A stretch of DNA of 5,144 nucleotides. Source: an uncultured Clostridium sp. (lineage in GTDB: Bacteria; Bacillota; Clostridia; Peptostreptococcales; Peptostreptococcaceae). Below are positions 1-5,144 of this stretch, piece by piece (position 1 is the stretch's first letter; each line of letters starts with the position of its first letter). Under the pieces are notes generated by a model that saw only the letters and a program-made list of their open reading frames with translations, was not told where the DNA came from and ran no database searches. Position numbers and translations under genes: made by a program. The stretch spans positions 1-5,144 of the forward strand of contig UQCY01000134.1 of NCBI GenBank assembly GCA_900539645.1. The letters are read 5' to 3'.

Positions 1-28
1 TTGTTGCAAATTTGTAACAACCCTTTTT
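1..28 (+). terminator. Palindrome with T-run at window edge; possible terminator of an upstream plus-strand gene
   Basis: Bases 1-20 form an inverted repeat centred on AAATTT in which only the pair 6/15 departs from perfect symmetry, and that pair would be a G-U wobble in plus-strand RNA. CCC and five Ts follow at 21-28. The left flank is cut off by the window; if it carries GGG the stem would continue into a normal G+C-supported terminator. The inference is a terminator for a convergent gene to the left. An operator-like palindrome is the alternative, because the visible stem is AT-rich and weak alone. Confidence 0.4.
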
Positions 29-32
29 ACAC

Positions 33-60
33 AAAAAAAGACTGCATGAAACAGTCTCTT
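33..60 (-). terminator. Intrinsic terminator of the pdxY-glycosyltransferase operon
   Basis: On the minus strand, AGACTG (plus 52-57) pairs with CAGTCT (plus 39-44) around a 7-base loop. The stem can be extended outward by a G-U pair and two A-U pairs. A run of seven Us (plus 33-39) follows. It lies 5-32 bases past the stop codon of the glycosyltransferase, where an operon terminator is expected. On the plus strand the T-tract is interrupted, so it probably works mainly leftward. Confidence 0.88.
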
Positions 61-64
61 TTGT

Positions 65-1201
65 TTATTTATTACCTTCGTATTTTTCTAACAGTCTTTC
101 TAAATAAAGGGCTATATTTTCAGGATATATTGTCTGTCTAAACTGTTCTATATTGTGATTCATAAATGATAATATAGAATTAGATTTACCAGAGGCTATA
201 TTTTTTAATATCTCTCGTAAATCTTTTTCATCGCTGTACATAAGTCCGATTCCTTTATCTATAATGAATTTACCATTTTCTATTTCCTGACCTAATCTTG
301 GTATTTTTACCATAAGTGGAGTTTTTGTATATATAGCTTCAAAAAGAGTTGCTCCACCAGGTTTTGTCATCATTAAATCATGACTTTTTAAAAGTTCATC
401 CATATTATTTACATAACCTAAAACCTTTATATTTTGTAAAGGGTCTTTTTCGGTTAAATTATTATAAAGCTTTTTATTTGTACCAGTGACTATAGTGACT
501 TCTAAGGATTTTCCTTCCTCAGTTGAAATAAATTCGTCAATCCATCTCATAAAGTCTTCAGATATATCAAATAATCCACGACCACCACCTAGAATAATTA
601 TTCTATATTTTCCTGGGAAATGTTCTTTTTCTTCAACTCTAAATTTACTGCTTATAGGAACTCCTACTACCTCAACCTTATCTGGTGAAATTCCTCTCTG
701 CATAAATCTATTTTTTATTTCTATAGATGGTACAAAATATAGCTCTGTATTCTCAAAAATCCACTCCATACTATCGACAACATCTGTAATTACTGTAGCA
801 GCTGGTATAAAGTATCCTTCATCAGAATTTCTGAAGTTGTTTACACATGCTGCGGCAAGAGGAAATGTTGATATTATAAGATCTGGATTTAAGTCTTCTA
901 TAAACTTAGACAACTTTGGAGTATATACCTTATGAGCTATATCGTACTTTGATGAAAAAGATTTTTTTAGATAGTAGTAGCAGTTATAAAGCTCTGGTGT
1001 ATACTTTGTGTTATTTTCATAGAATTTTACCATAGGTTTATTTAGCTTTGGAACACTTGCATCTATGAAGTTTCTTATAACTATATTTACATTTTCCTCA
1101 TCTTTTAAAATAGAGTCCTTTATAGCATTAGCAGCACTTACATGTCCAGCACCGAAGCCAGCAGTAAGAATAAGTATTGTTTTACCTGAAAGAATAGACA
1201 A
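65..1201 (-). CDS. GT28-like glycosyltransferase, diacylglycerol glucosyltransferase/MGDG synthase family
   Basis: This 378-residue protein probably transfers a sugar from a UDP-sugar to a membrane lipid, most likely diacylglycerol, at the inner face of the membrane (UgtP/MGDG synthase type). The N-terminal acceptor domain opens with a beta strand and the glycine-rich loop GFGAGH (15-20), followed by TFP (112-114) and TD (139-140). The C-terminal nucleotide-sugar domain shows GGGRGLFD (205-212) and KPGGATLFEA (280-289), the usual UDP-sugar signature. There is no signal peptide and no membrane helix, as expected of a peripheral enzyme. The length fits the family (about 370-400). The start is TTG: AGGAGT lies 6 bases upstream, and the next in-frame ATG (residue 57) would remove the GFGAGH loop. 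It follows pdxY by 27 bases without a terminator, so the two are probably cotranscribed. Family assignment is firm; the acceptor is not, and other lipid-linked acceptors handled by related GT28 enzymes (MurG-like) remain possible. Confidence 0.88.
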   Translation of the reverse strand: MSILSGKTILILTAGFGAGHVSAANAIKDSILKDEENVNIVIRNFIDASVPKLNKPMVKFYENNTKYTPELYNCYYYLKKSFSSKYDIAHKVYTPKLSKFIEDLNPDLIISTFPLAAACVNNFRNSDEGYFIPAATVITDVVDSMEWIFENTELYFVPSIEIKNRFMQRGISPDKVEVVGVPISSKFRVEEKEHFPGKYRIIILGGGRGLFDISEDFMRWIDEFISTEEGKSLEVTIVTGTNKKLYNNLTEKDPLQNIKVLGYVNNMDELLKSHDLMMTKPGGATLFEAIYTKTPLMVKIPRLGQEIENGKFIIDKGIGLMYSDEKDLREILKNIASGKSNSILSFMNHNIEQFRQTIYPENIALYLERLLEKYEGNK

Positions 1202-1207
1202 GTTATC

Positions 1208-1213
1208 ACTCCT
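1208..1213 (-). promoter_or_regulatory. Ribosome binding site supporting the TTG start of the glycosyltransferase
   Basis: The minus strand reads AGGAGT, then six bases (GATAAC), then TTG. This spacing and the lack of any ATG before the conserved glycine-rich loop decide for the TTG start. The site lies inside the 27-base gap after the pdxY stop codon, so translation could be partly coupled to that of pdxY. Confidence 0.8.
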
Positions 1214-1228
1214 AACCTTAAAAATATA

Positions 1229-2092
1229 TTATTTTAATGTTTTTTCTCTTTCAAAAACTTTTACACCTAATTTTGTTAAATCTTGTAGATAGTATTCAAA
1301 CATAACGCCATCGTTTCTACTTATATCAAAATTAGAAGTATATTCTATAGCATTAGTAACAAAATCTACAGCTGTATTTACAGCAAACTCGAAATCAAAT
1401 CCACCTGTAATCATACCGCTGACTATAGATGCAAAAATATCACCTGTACCGCTGTAAGATGATTTTAAATAATCTTTTGAAATAAATGTTTTTTTGTTTG
1501 TATCTCTATCGTATACGAAGTTTGTTATTGTTTTTTTATTATCTTCATGAATTCCAGTGATTACAACTTTTGAAGGACCCATTTCAGATATTTGTTTTGC
1601 GATATCTTCAATATCATCTCTTGTAAGAGTATCGTACTCACTAGATTTTCCAGTAAGAAGACAGGCCTCTGTTATATTAGGTGTAGTTAAATCTGCAAGT
1701 TTAACAAGTTCTTTTATTTCATGAATTATTTTTTCTGAGAAAACAGAGTATATCTGTCCTTCATCTCCCATAACAGGATCGACAACAATAAAAGCGTTTG
1801 GATTTTTAGAGATAAATTCTATAACAAGATCTATCTGCTCAATAGATCCTAAAAATCCACTGTAGATTGTATCAAAAGAAAGATTTAATTTTTCCCATGT
1901 GTCTGTATAGTTTTTCATTTCAGAAGTGAAATCCAAAAATGTAAAATGTGGATATCCAGTCTGAGATGACAGAATAGCTGTTGGAAGAGGGCAGCATTGT
2001 ACTCCTAAAGCTGAAATTATAGGTATTGCAACTGTAAGAGAGCATTTGCCAATACCTGAAAGATCGTTAATTGCTGCAATTTTTTTCTGCAT
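1229..2092 (-). CDS. pdxY: Pyridoxal/pyridoxamine kinase, PdxY type
   Basis: This cytoplasmic ribokinase-fold enzyme (287 residues, the usual length) phosphorylates pyridoxal, pyridoxamine or pyridoxine with ATP in vitamin B6 salvage. The N-terminus carries ND (9-10), SG (12-13) and the substrate-site stretch PTAILSSQTGYP (37-48), typical of PdxY/PdxK rather than of sugar kinases. DPVMGD (105-110) and TPNITEA (137-143) belong to the Mg-ATP site. YSGTGD (213-218) is the anion hole, with Asp218 as the expected catalytic base; all key residues are present. The start is ATG, with AGGAGG five bases upstream. It is the first gene of a leftward operon with the glycosyltransferase, driven by the promoter at 2135-2163. 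The related alternative is a hydroxymethylpyrimidine kinase (ThiD), but the SSQTGYP region and the absence of thiamine genes nearby favour B6. The gene letter is assigned by family; pyridoxal versus pyridoxamine preference cannot be read from the sequence. Confidence 0.9.
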   Translation of the reverse strand: MQKKIAAINDLSGIGKCSLTVAIPIISALGVQCCPLPTAILSSQTGYPHFTFLDFTSEMKNYTDTWEKLNLSFDTIYSGFLGSIEQIDLVIEFISKNPNAFIVVDPVMGDEGQIYSVFSEKIIHEIKELVKLADLTTPNITEACLLTGKSSEYDTLTRDDIEDIAKQISEMGPSKVVITGIHEDNKKTITNFVYDRDTNKKTFISKDYLKSSYSGTGDIFASIVSGMITGGFDFEFAVNTAVDFVTNAIEYTSNFDISRNDGVMFEYYLQDLTKLGVKVFEREKTLK

Positions 2093-2134
2093 TTTATCCT
2101 CCTAAAATATTTTTTGTTTGACAATAACAATTTT

Positions 2135-2163
2135 ATCATATTATGGAATTCTTTGAAATTCAA
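2135..2163 (-). promoter_or_regulatory. SigA-type promoter of the pdxY operon
   Basis: On the minus strand, TTGAAT (plus 2158-2163) and TATGAT (plus 2135-2140) are separated by exactly 17 bases. Both boxes are close to TTGACA and TATAAT. Transcription would start near 2128, giving a leader of about 35 bases that contains only the AGGAGG site. No riboswitch-sized leader fits between this promoter and the gene. Confidence 0.7.
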
Positions 2164-2235
2164 TTTTAAAGACAAGTTTAAATGTATGGATACAGTAAAA
2201 ATTAAATGCATTAAAAATCAGAAAATAAATAATAT

Positions 2236-2265
2236 TTGACATAAAAGCAAGTTATGTGTTAATAT
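2236..2265 (+). promoter_or_regulatory. Probable promoter of the cold shock gene
   Basis: A perfect TTGACA -35 box lies at 2236-2241. TAATAT (2260-2265) follows at an 18-base spacing and matches four of six positions of the -10 consensus. Start near 2272 would give a leader of about 100 bases. Two perfect TATAAT hexamers lie further down (2309-2314 and 2327-2332) but have poor -35 partners; the first could pair with TTAATA (2285-2290) at 18 bases. The promoter faces away from that of pdxY in the 282-base divergent region 2093-2374, which otherwise holds no gene. Confidence 0.55.
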
Positions 2266-2316
2266 TAGATATAGGCTTATTTAGTTAATATATGTTTGAA
2301 ATTTATTTTATAATTT

Positions 2317-2339
2317 ATTAAATAGATATAATTAAATAG
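2317..2339 (+). repeat. Nine-base direct repeat in the cold shock gene leader
   Basis: ATTAAATAG occurs at 2317-2325 and again at 2331-2339, a 14-base period, with a TATAAT hexamer between and overlapping them. It lies in the probable 5' leader or in a second promoter. The repeat is exact but made of AT-rich bases in an AT-rich region, so chance is a real possibility. Confidence 0.4.
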
Positions 2340-2357
2340 CTTAAGTGTTTTAGTTCT

Positions 2358-2363
2358 AGGAGG
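2358..2363 (+). promoter_or_regulatory. cspA: Ribosome binding site of the cold shock gene, long spacing
   Basis: A full AGGAGG site is followed by 11 bases before the ATG at 2375, longer than the 5 to 8 bases seen for the other genes here. The start itself is not in doubt, because the protein opens with the standard CspA N-terminus MKTGVVKWF. Confidence 0.8.
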
Positions 2364-2374
2364 ATTTACTAATT

Positions 2375-2575
2375 ATGAAAACTGGTGTAGTAAAATGGTT
2401 TAACAACGAAAAAGGATTTGGATTTATATCTGTAGAAGGAGAAGACGATGTATTCGTACATTTCTCAGCTATACAGACTGAAGGATACAAATCATTAGAA
2501 GAAGGACAGAAAGTTGAATTTGAAGTAGTAGACGGTGCAAAAGGACCTCAGGCTGCTAATGTAGTTAAATTATAA
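2375..2575 (+). CDS. cspA: CspA-family cold shock protein
   Basis: This 66-residue protein is a single five-stranded OB-fold cold shock domain, the full length for the family. It binds single-stranded RNA and DNA and acts in the cytoplasm as an RNA chaperone that melts structure during cold or growth transitions. RNP1 is KGFGFI (13-18) and RNP2 is VFVHF (26-30). The aromatic binding face is intact: Trp8, Phe9, Phe15, Phe17, Phe27, His29, Phe30. The C-terminus [10 protein letters not shown] is typical. The gene appears monocistronic, with its own promoter upstream and a strong terminator 50 bases after the stop. The leader of up to about 100 bases would be in keeping with csp genes whose mRNA leader controls translation by temperature, but no cold-box motif is recognised here. 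Whether it is truly cold-induced cannot be read from sequence; many family members are constitutive. The letter A is nominal. Confidence 0.96.
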   Translation: MKTGVVKWFNNEKGFGFISVEGEDDVFVHFSAIQTEGYKSLEEGQKVEFEVVDGAKGPQAANVVKL

Positions 2576-2625
2576 TAATAATTTGGATTATGAATAAATT
2601 CATATAGATGAGTTCGATATTCTAG

Positions 2626-2656
2626 AAAAGGGAACTACTTTGTAGTTTCCTTTTTT
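2626..2656 (+). terminator. Intrinsic terminator of the cold shock gene
   Basis: GGGAACTAC (2630-2638) pairs with GTAGTTTCC (2642-2650) over nine base pairs including one G-U, closing a three-base TTT loop. AAAA in front can pair with the first of six Ts (2651-2656) behind. It is a strong canonical hairpin plus U-tract. The A-run on the upstream side could make it work on the minus strand too, but there is no gene for it to end there. Confidence 0.93.
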
Positions 2657-2746
2657 ATTGCAAAAAATTATAATTATATGTTTTTTAGAATATTTTAATA
2701 AGTAAAATTAAATGACAATAAATTAATACAAAAATTATAGATAATG

Positions 2747-2755
2747 TGATAGAAT
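2747..2755 (+). promoter_or_regulatory. Candidate extended -10 promoter for the CBS-domain gene
   Basis: TGA followed by TAGAAT (2750-2755) makes an extended -10 element that differs from TATAAT at one position. No good -35 box lies at 17-18 bases. Start near 2763 would give a leader of about 105 bases. A competing candidate lies at 2788-2817; the two cannot be ranked by sequence alone. Confidence 0.35.
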
Positions 2756-2787
2756 ATATATGACTGTATAGACTGAAAAAAACGATT

Positions 2788-2817
2788 TTAGTTAAGAAAA
2801 TAAAGTCATACTATAAT
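2788..2817 (+). promoter_or_regulatory. Candidate proximal promoter for the CBS-domain gene
   Basis: A perfect TATAAT sits at 2812-2817, but the -35 at the right distance (TTAGTT, 2788-2793, 18-base spacing) is weak. Start near 2824 would leave a leader of about 44 bases ending in the ribosome binding site at 2854-2859. The AT-rich background makes chance TATAAT matches common. Confidence 0.35.
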
Positions 2818-2853
2818 TTATAAGATTAAAGGTTTAAGTTGGGAAATGATTGG

Positions 2854-2859
2854 AAGGAG
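2854..2859 (+). promoter_or_regulatory. Ribosome binding site that fixes the CBS-protein start at 2868
   Basis: AAGGAG is followed by eight bases and ATG at 2868-2870. An in-frame TTG at 2850 would open the frame earlier, but it lies upstream of and reads through this site, so its six extra residues are the translated ribosome binding site and not protein. Confidence 0.85.
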
Positions 2860-2867
2860 AGGGTATT

Positions 2868-3299
2868 ATGAACGTATTGTTCTTTTTAACTCCAAAAACT
2901 GATGTAGCATATGTATCAGAAGATGATTCATTAAGACAAGTAATGGAAAAAATGGATTATTATAAATACTCTGCAGTTCCTATATTAGGTGAAGACGGAA
3001 AATATAAGGGCACTATAACAGAGGGAGATCTACTTTGGAAGATAAAGCAGGATGGAAAATTTGATATTAAAGAAATGGAAGATATATCTGTTATGAGTAT
3101 AGACAGAAGGGTAGAGAATATAACTGTAAATATTAATAAGAATATAGAAGAGCTTGTTCTTAAGTTAATGGACCAGAACTTTATCCCTGTAGTCGACGAT
3201 GACGATATATTTATAGGAATAGTAAAAAGAAGAGATATAATAGAATACTTCTTTAATAGAGATATAAAAAATCATGAAGTTGAAAAAATCGAAATCTAA
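2868..3299 (+). CDS. Stand-alone two-CBS-domain protein (Bateman module), probable nucleotide sensor
   Basis: The 143-residue cytoplasmic protein consists of two CBS domains and little else. CBS1 spans about residues 8-62 and has YSAVPIL (34-40) and GTITEGDLL (48-56). CBS2 spans about 76-130 and has NFIPVVDDDD (104-113) and GIVKRRDII (117-125). The G-h-h-x-x-x-D strand-turn motifs ending in Asp54 and Asp123 are those that contact the ribose of adenosyl ligands in this family. Such pairs usually dimerise and bind AMP, ADP, ATP, SAM or c-di-AMP to regulate a partner. No catalytic, DNA-binding or membrane domain is fused, so it would act by binding another protein. The size resembles c-di-AMP-binding DarB/CbpB proteins, but I see no close sequence likeness and would not assign that role. 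The gene stands alone between two terminators, just upstream of fbp. The domain call is firm; ligand and partner are unknown. Confidence 0.9.
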   Translation: MNVLFFLTPKTDVAYVSEDDSLRQVMEKMDYYKYSAVPILGEDGKYKGTITEGDLLWKIKQDGKFDIKEMEDISVMSIDRRVENITVNINKNIEELVLKLMDQNFIPVVDDDDIFIGIVKRRDIIEYFFNRDIKNHEVEKIEI

Positions 3300-3312
3300 A
3301 TAAATAATAAAG

Positions 3313-3340
3313 AAATAGAGCTTTTATGGCTCTATTTTTT
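3313..3340 (+). terminator. Intrinsic terminator after the CBS-domain gene
   Basis: AAATAGAGC (3313-3321) pairs with GCTCTATTT (3329-3337) around a seven-base loop, and the Ts continue to 3340. The hairpin begins 13 bases past the stop codon. It separates the CBS gene from fbp, so the two are probably not one operon, apart from read-through. Confidence 0.9.
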
Positions 3341-3452
3341 GTATAAAATTATATAAGATGTAAATATGATGCTTAATTATTCCCAAAATGATAAAATAAA
3401 TATAAAAACAGTAAAAAAGATATACTAATAGAGTTAATTTGTTGGAAAAGTA

Positions 3453-3461
3453 TGATATAAT
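3453..3461 (+). promoter_or_regulatory. Extended -10 promoter of fbp
   Basis: TGA followed by a perfect TATAAT (3456-3461) forms an ideal extended -10 element. The -35 region is poor (GTTAAT at 3433-3438 with a 17-base spacer), which extended -10 promoters tolerate. Start near 3468 gives a leader of about 26 bases, enough for the ribosome binding site and no more. No obvious operator is seen in 3341-3452, which is featureless AT-rich sequence. Confidence 0.65.
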
Positions 3462-3493
3462 AAATAATAAAGTTTTTAAATGGAGGGGAAGAA

Positions 3494-5144
3494 ATGAAAA
3501 AAATAGACAATATATCTGATAGAGAGCTATATGAAAAAATGGATTATCTAAAGTTGCTTTCAAAGCTTTATCCTAATATATCAAAAGCCAGCACAGAGAT
3601 TATAAATTTAGAGGCAATATTAAACCTTCCAAAGGGGACAGAACATTTTATAACAGATATACACGGTGAATATGAACCATTTGTACATGTATTAAAAAAT
3701 GGCTCTGGTGTAATTAAAAGAAAAATTGACGAATTATTTGACGGCGAGCTTATGGAGGATGAAAAGAAAAAACTAGCTACATTAGTATATTATCCTGAGC
3801 AAAAGCTTGAGTACTTAGAGAAAAAAGTAGAAAATATAGATGATTTCTATAGAATAAATATGTATAGATTAATAAAATTATGTAAATATGCATCTAGTAA
3901 GTATACTAGATCTAAGGTTAGAAAGCTACTTCCAGATGATTTTAAATATATAATAGAAGAACTGCTTCATGAGCATATGAACAGCGAACACAAAGAAAAA
4001 TACTATAAAAGTATAATTGAAACTATAATTGAAACAGATAGAGCTAAAGATTTTATTATAGCTATTTCTGAATTGATACAGAAATTGGTTGTAGATAGAC
4101 TCCACGTTATAGGGGATATTTTTGACAGAGGACCTAGACCAGATATAATAGTAGATAAATTAATGCAACATCATTGTGTGGATATCCAGTGGGGTAACCA
4201 CGATATTTTATGGATGGGTGCAGCTTCAGGGGAAAAGACTTGTGTTGCAAATGCACTTAGAATATCAGCTAGATATGCTAATTTAGACGTTGTAGAAGAT
4301 ATTTATGGAATAAACTTACTTCCTCTTGCTACTTTTGCAATAGAAACATATGGAGATGACCCATGTTTACAGTTTATGCCTAAAATAGGTGATGAAGAGG
4401 TGTCTACTACAGAAAAAACTCTAATGGCAAAAATGCATAAAGCTATAAGTATAATCCAGTTTAAATTAGAGGGAGAAGTAATTAGAAGAAGACCTGAATT
4501 TGAAATGGAGCATAGATTATTGCTTAATATGATAGATTATGAAAGAGGAACTATAAGATTAAAAGGAAAAGAATATGCATTAAAGGATACTAATTTCCCT
4601 ACAATAGACCCTAAAGATCCATACAAACTTACTCCAGAAGAAAGGGATGTAATTGAAAAAGTTACAAGATCATTTAGAACAAGTGATAAGCTTCAGAGAC
4701 ATGTTGAGTTCTTATTCTCAAAAGGAAGCATATTCTTAAAAGTGAATTCGAATCTGCTTATACACGCTTGTATTCCTCTTAATAAAGATGGAAGCTTTAT
4801 GTCTATGAAATTAAAAGGAAAAACATATTCTGGTAGAGAGCTTATGATACAGATGGAAAATATAGCGAGAGAAGGATTTATATCTAGAGATTCAGATCCG
4901 GATAAACAGTATGGACAGGATATAATGTGGTATATGTGGACTGGAAAATGCTCATCACTATTTGGAAAAGACGATATGACTACATTTGAAAGATATTTTA
5001 TAGAAGAAAAAGAAACTCATGTAGAAAACAAAAACCCATACTATACACTTAGAGAAGACGAGGATATTTGTAAAAAATTATTTGATGAATTTGAGTTAGA
5101 TATAAACGACTCTCATATAATAAACGGACATGTACCAGTAAAAT
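3494..5144 (+). CDS. fbp: Class III fructose-1,6-bisphosphatase, 3' end beyond the window
   Basis: Fbp hydrolyses fructose 1,6-bisphosphate to fructose 6-phosphate, the committed step of gluconeogenesis, in the cytoplasm. Class III is the Firmicutes type, a metallophosphoesterase unrelated to E. coli Fbp or GlpX. The metal-binding set is visible in order: TDIHGE (54-59, Asp55 and His57), GDIFDRGP (207-214, Asp208 and Asp211), GNHD (234-237, Asn235), His424 in LIHACIPL, and GHVPVK (545-550) at the window edge. The frame is open for 550 codons with no stop or frameshift. The known family is about 640-670 residues, so roughly the last 100 are missing here because the window ends, not because the gene is broken. 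The long insert between GNHD and His424 is normal for the class. The start is ATG, with GGAGG seven bases upstream. All arginines are AGA except one AGG. It has its own promoter after the terminator at 3313-3340; class III enzymes are often controlled allosterically (by AMP or phosphoenolpyruvate), which the sequence alone does not show. Confidence 0.96.
   Translation, partial: MKKIDNISDRELYEKMDYLKLLSKLYPNISKASTEIINLEAILNLPKGTEHFITDIHGEYEPFVHVLKNGSGVIKRKIDELFDGELMEDEKKKLATLVYYPEQKLEYLEKKVENIDDFYRINMYRLIKLCKYASSKYTRSKVRKLLPDDFKYIIEELLHEHMNSEHKEKYYKSIIETIIETDRAKDFIIAISELIQKLVVDRLHVIGDIFDRGPRPDIIVDKLMQHHCVDIQWGNHDILWMGAASGEKTCVANALRISARYANLDVVEDIYGINLLPLATFAIETYGDDPCLQFMPKIGDEEVSTTEKTLMAKMHKAISIIQFKLEGEVIRRRPEFEMEHRLLLNMIDYERGTIRLKGKEYALKDTNFPTIDPKDPYKLTPEERDVIEKVTRSFRTSDKLQRHVEFLFSKGSIFLKVNSNLLIHACIPLNKDGSFMSMKLKGKTYSGRELMIQMENIAREGFISRDSDPDKQYGQDIMWYMWTGKCSSLFGKDDMTTFERYFIEEKETHVENKNPYYTLREDEDICKKLFDEFELDINDSHIINGHVPVK

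Noticed and set aside
486..935. 149-codon open frame on the plus strand
   Set aside because: It lies fully inside the glycosyltransferase on the opposite strand, has no ribosome binding site worth the name and no recognisable domain; the minus-strand frame carries conserved motifs.
1065..1292. 75-codon open frame on the plus strand
   Set aside because: It is antisense to the glycosyltransferase start, the intergenic gap and the pdxY end, and shows no protein-like motif.
2017..2211. 64-codon minus-strand open frame overlapping the pdxY start
   Set aside because: It is a different frame of the pdxY promoter, leader and first codons. Its start lies upstream of the mapped -35 box and its sequence is low-complexity Lys/Leu/Asn-rich.
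2205..2212. AATGCATT palindrome in the divergent promoter region as an operator
   Set aside because: It is only eight bases, is not extended symmetrically beyond the core, and has no second copy nearby.
2128..2235. Riboswitch or T-box in the region between pdxY and the cold shock gene
   Set aside because: The pdxY leader is only about 35 bases, and the rest is AT-rich without paired helices or conserved motifs that I recognise.
2850..2867. TTG start giving a 149-residue CBS protein
   Set aside because: The six extra residues are encoded by the ribosome binding site itself; ATG at 2868 has ideal spacing.
3324..3563. 79-codon minus-strand open frame with hydrophobic, membrane-like composition
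   Set aside because: It crosses the CBS terminator, the fbp promoter and the fbp start on the opposite strand. The Phe/Ile/Tyr richness is what AT-rich antisense sequence gives; no ribosome binding site is seen.
4193..4762. Large spacing between GNHD and the next metal-binding histidine in Fbp, as a possible insertion or fusion
   Set aside because: The frame is continuous with uniform codon use, and class III fructose bisphosphatases normally have a long insert at this place.

Overview
The window is a compact, AT-rich stretch of chromosome (roughly 30% GC by eye). Arginine is coded almost only by AGA, isoleucine mostly by ATA, and AGGAGG-type ribosome binding sites are strong. Together with the gene types this suggests a low-GC anaerobic Firmicute of the Clostridia; I would guess Peptostreptococcaceae, but genus cannot be settled from this sequence. 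I see no insertion sequence, phage gene, CRISPR array, tRNA or rRNA. This looks like ordinary core-genome housekeeping, and I did not find a convincing new multi-gene system.

Left part (1-2163, minus strand): a two-gene operon reads leftward from a good promoter at 2135-2163. First comes a pyridoxal/pyridoxamine kinase (PdxY type). After 27 bases comes a GT28-like glycosyltransferase of the diacylglycerol glucosyltransferase/MGDG synthase family, which starts at TTG. A hairpin with a U-tract at 33-60 ends the operon. A second, imperfect palindrome at 1-20 followed by CCCTTTTT may be the end of a convergent plus-strand gene outside the window.

Right part (2236-5144, plus strand): three genes, each apparently with its own transcription signals. 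They are a 66-residue cold shock protein with a long AT-rich leader and a strong terminator (2626-2656); a 143-residue stand-alone protein with two CBS domains and its own terminator (3313-3340); and a class III fructose-1,6-bisphosphatase (fbp), read from an extended -10 promoter and cut off by the window edge after 550 codons. All metal-binding motifs of the phosphatase that fall in the window are intact.

The genes do not form one pathway. The left operon pairs B6-cofactor salvage with probable glycolipid synthesis. The right half holds an RNA chaperone, a probable nucleotide-sensing regulator and a gluconeogenic enzyme. The closest thing to a functional link is that the CBS protein, a likely energy or nucleotide sensor, sits immediately upstream of fbp, but a terminator separates them. 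No gene-free stretch exceeds 300 bases; the longest is the divergent promoter region 2093-2374.
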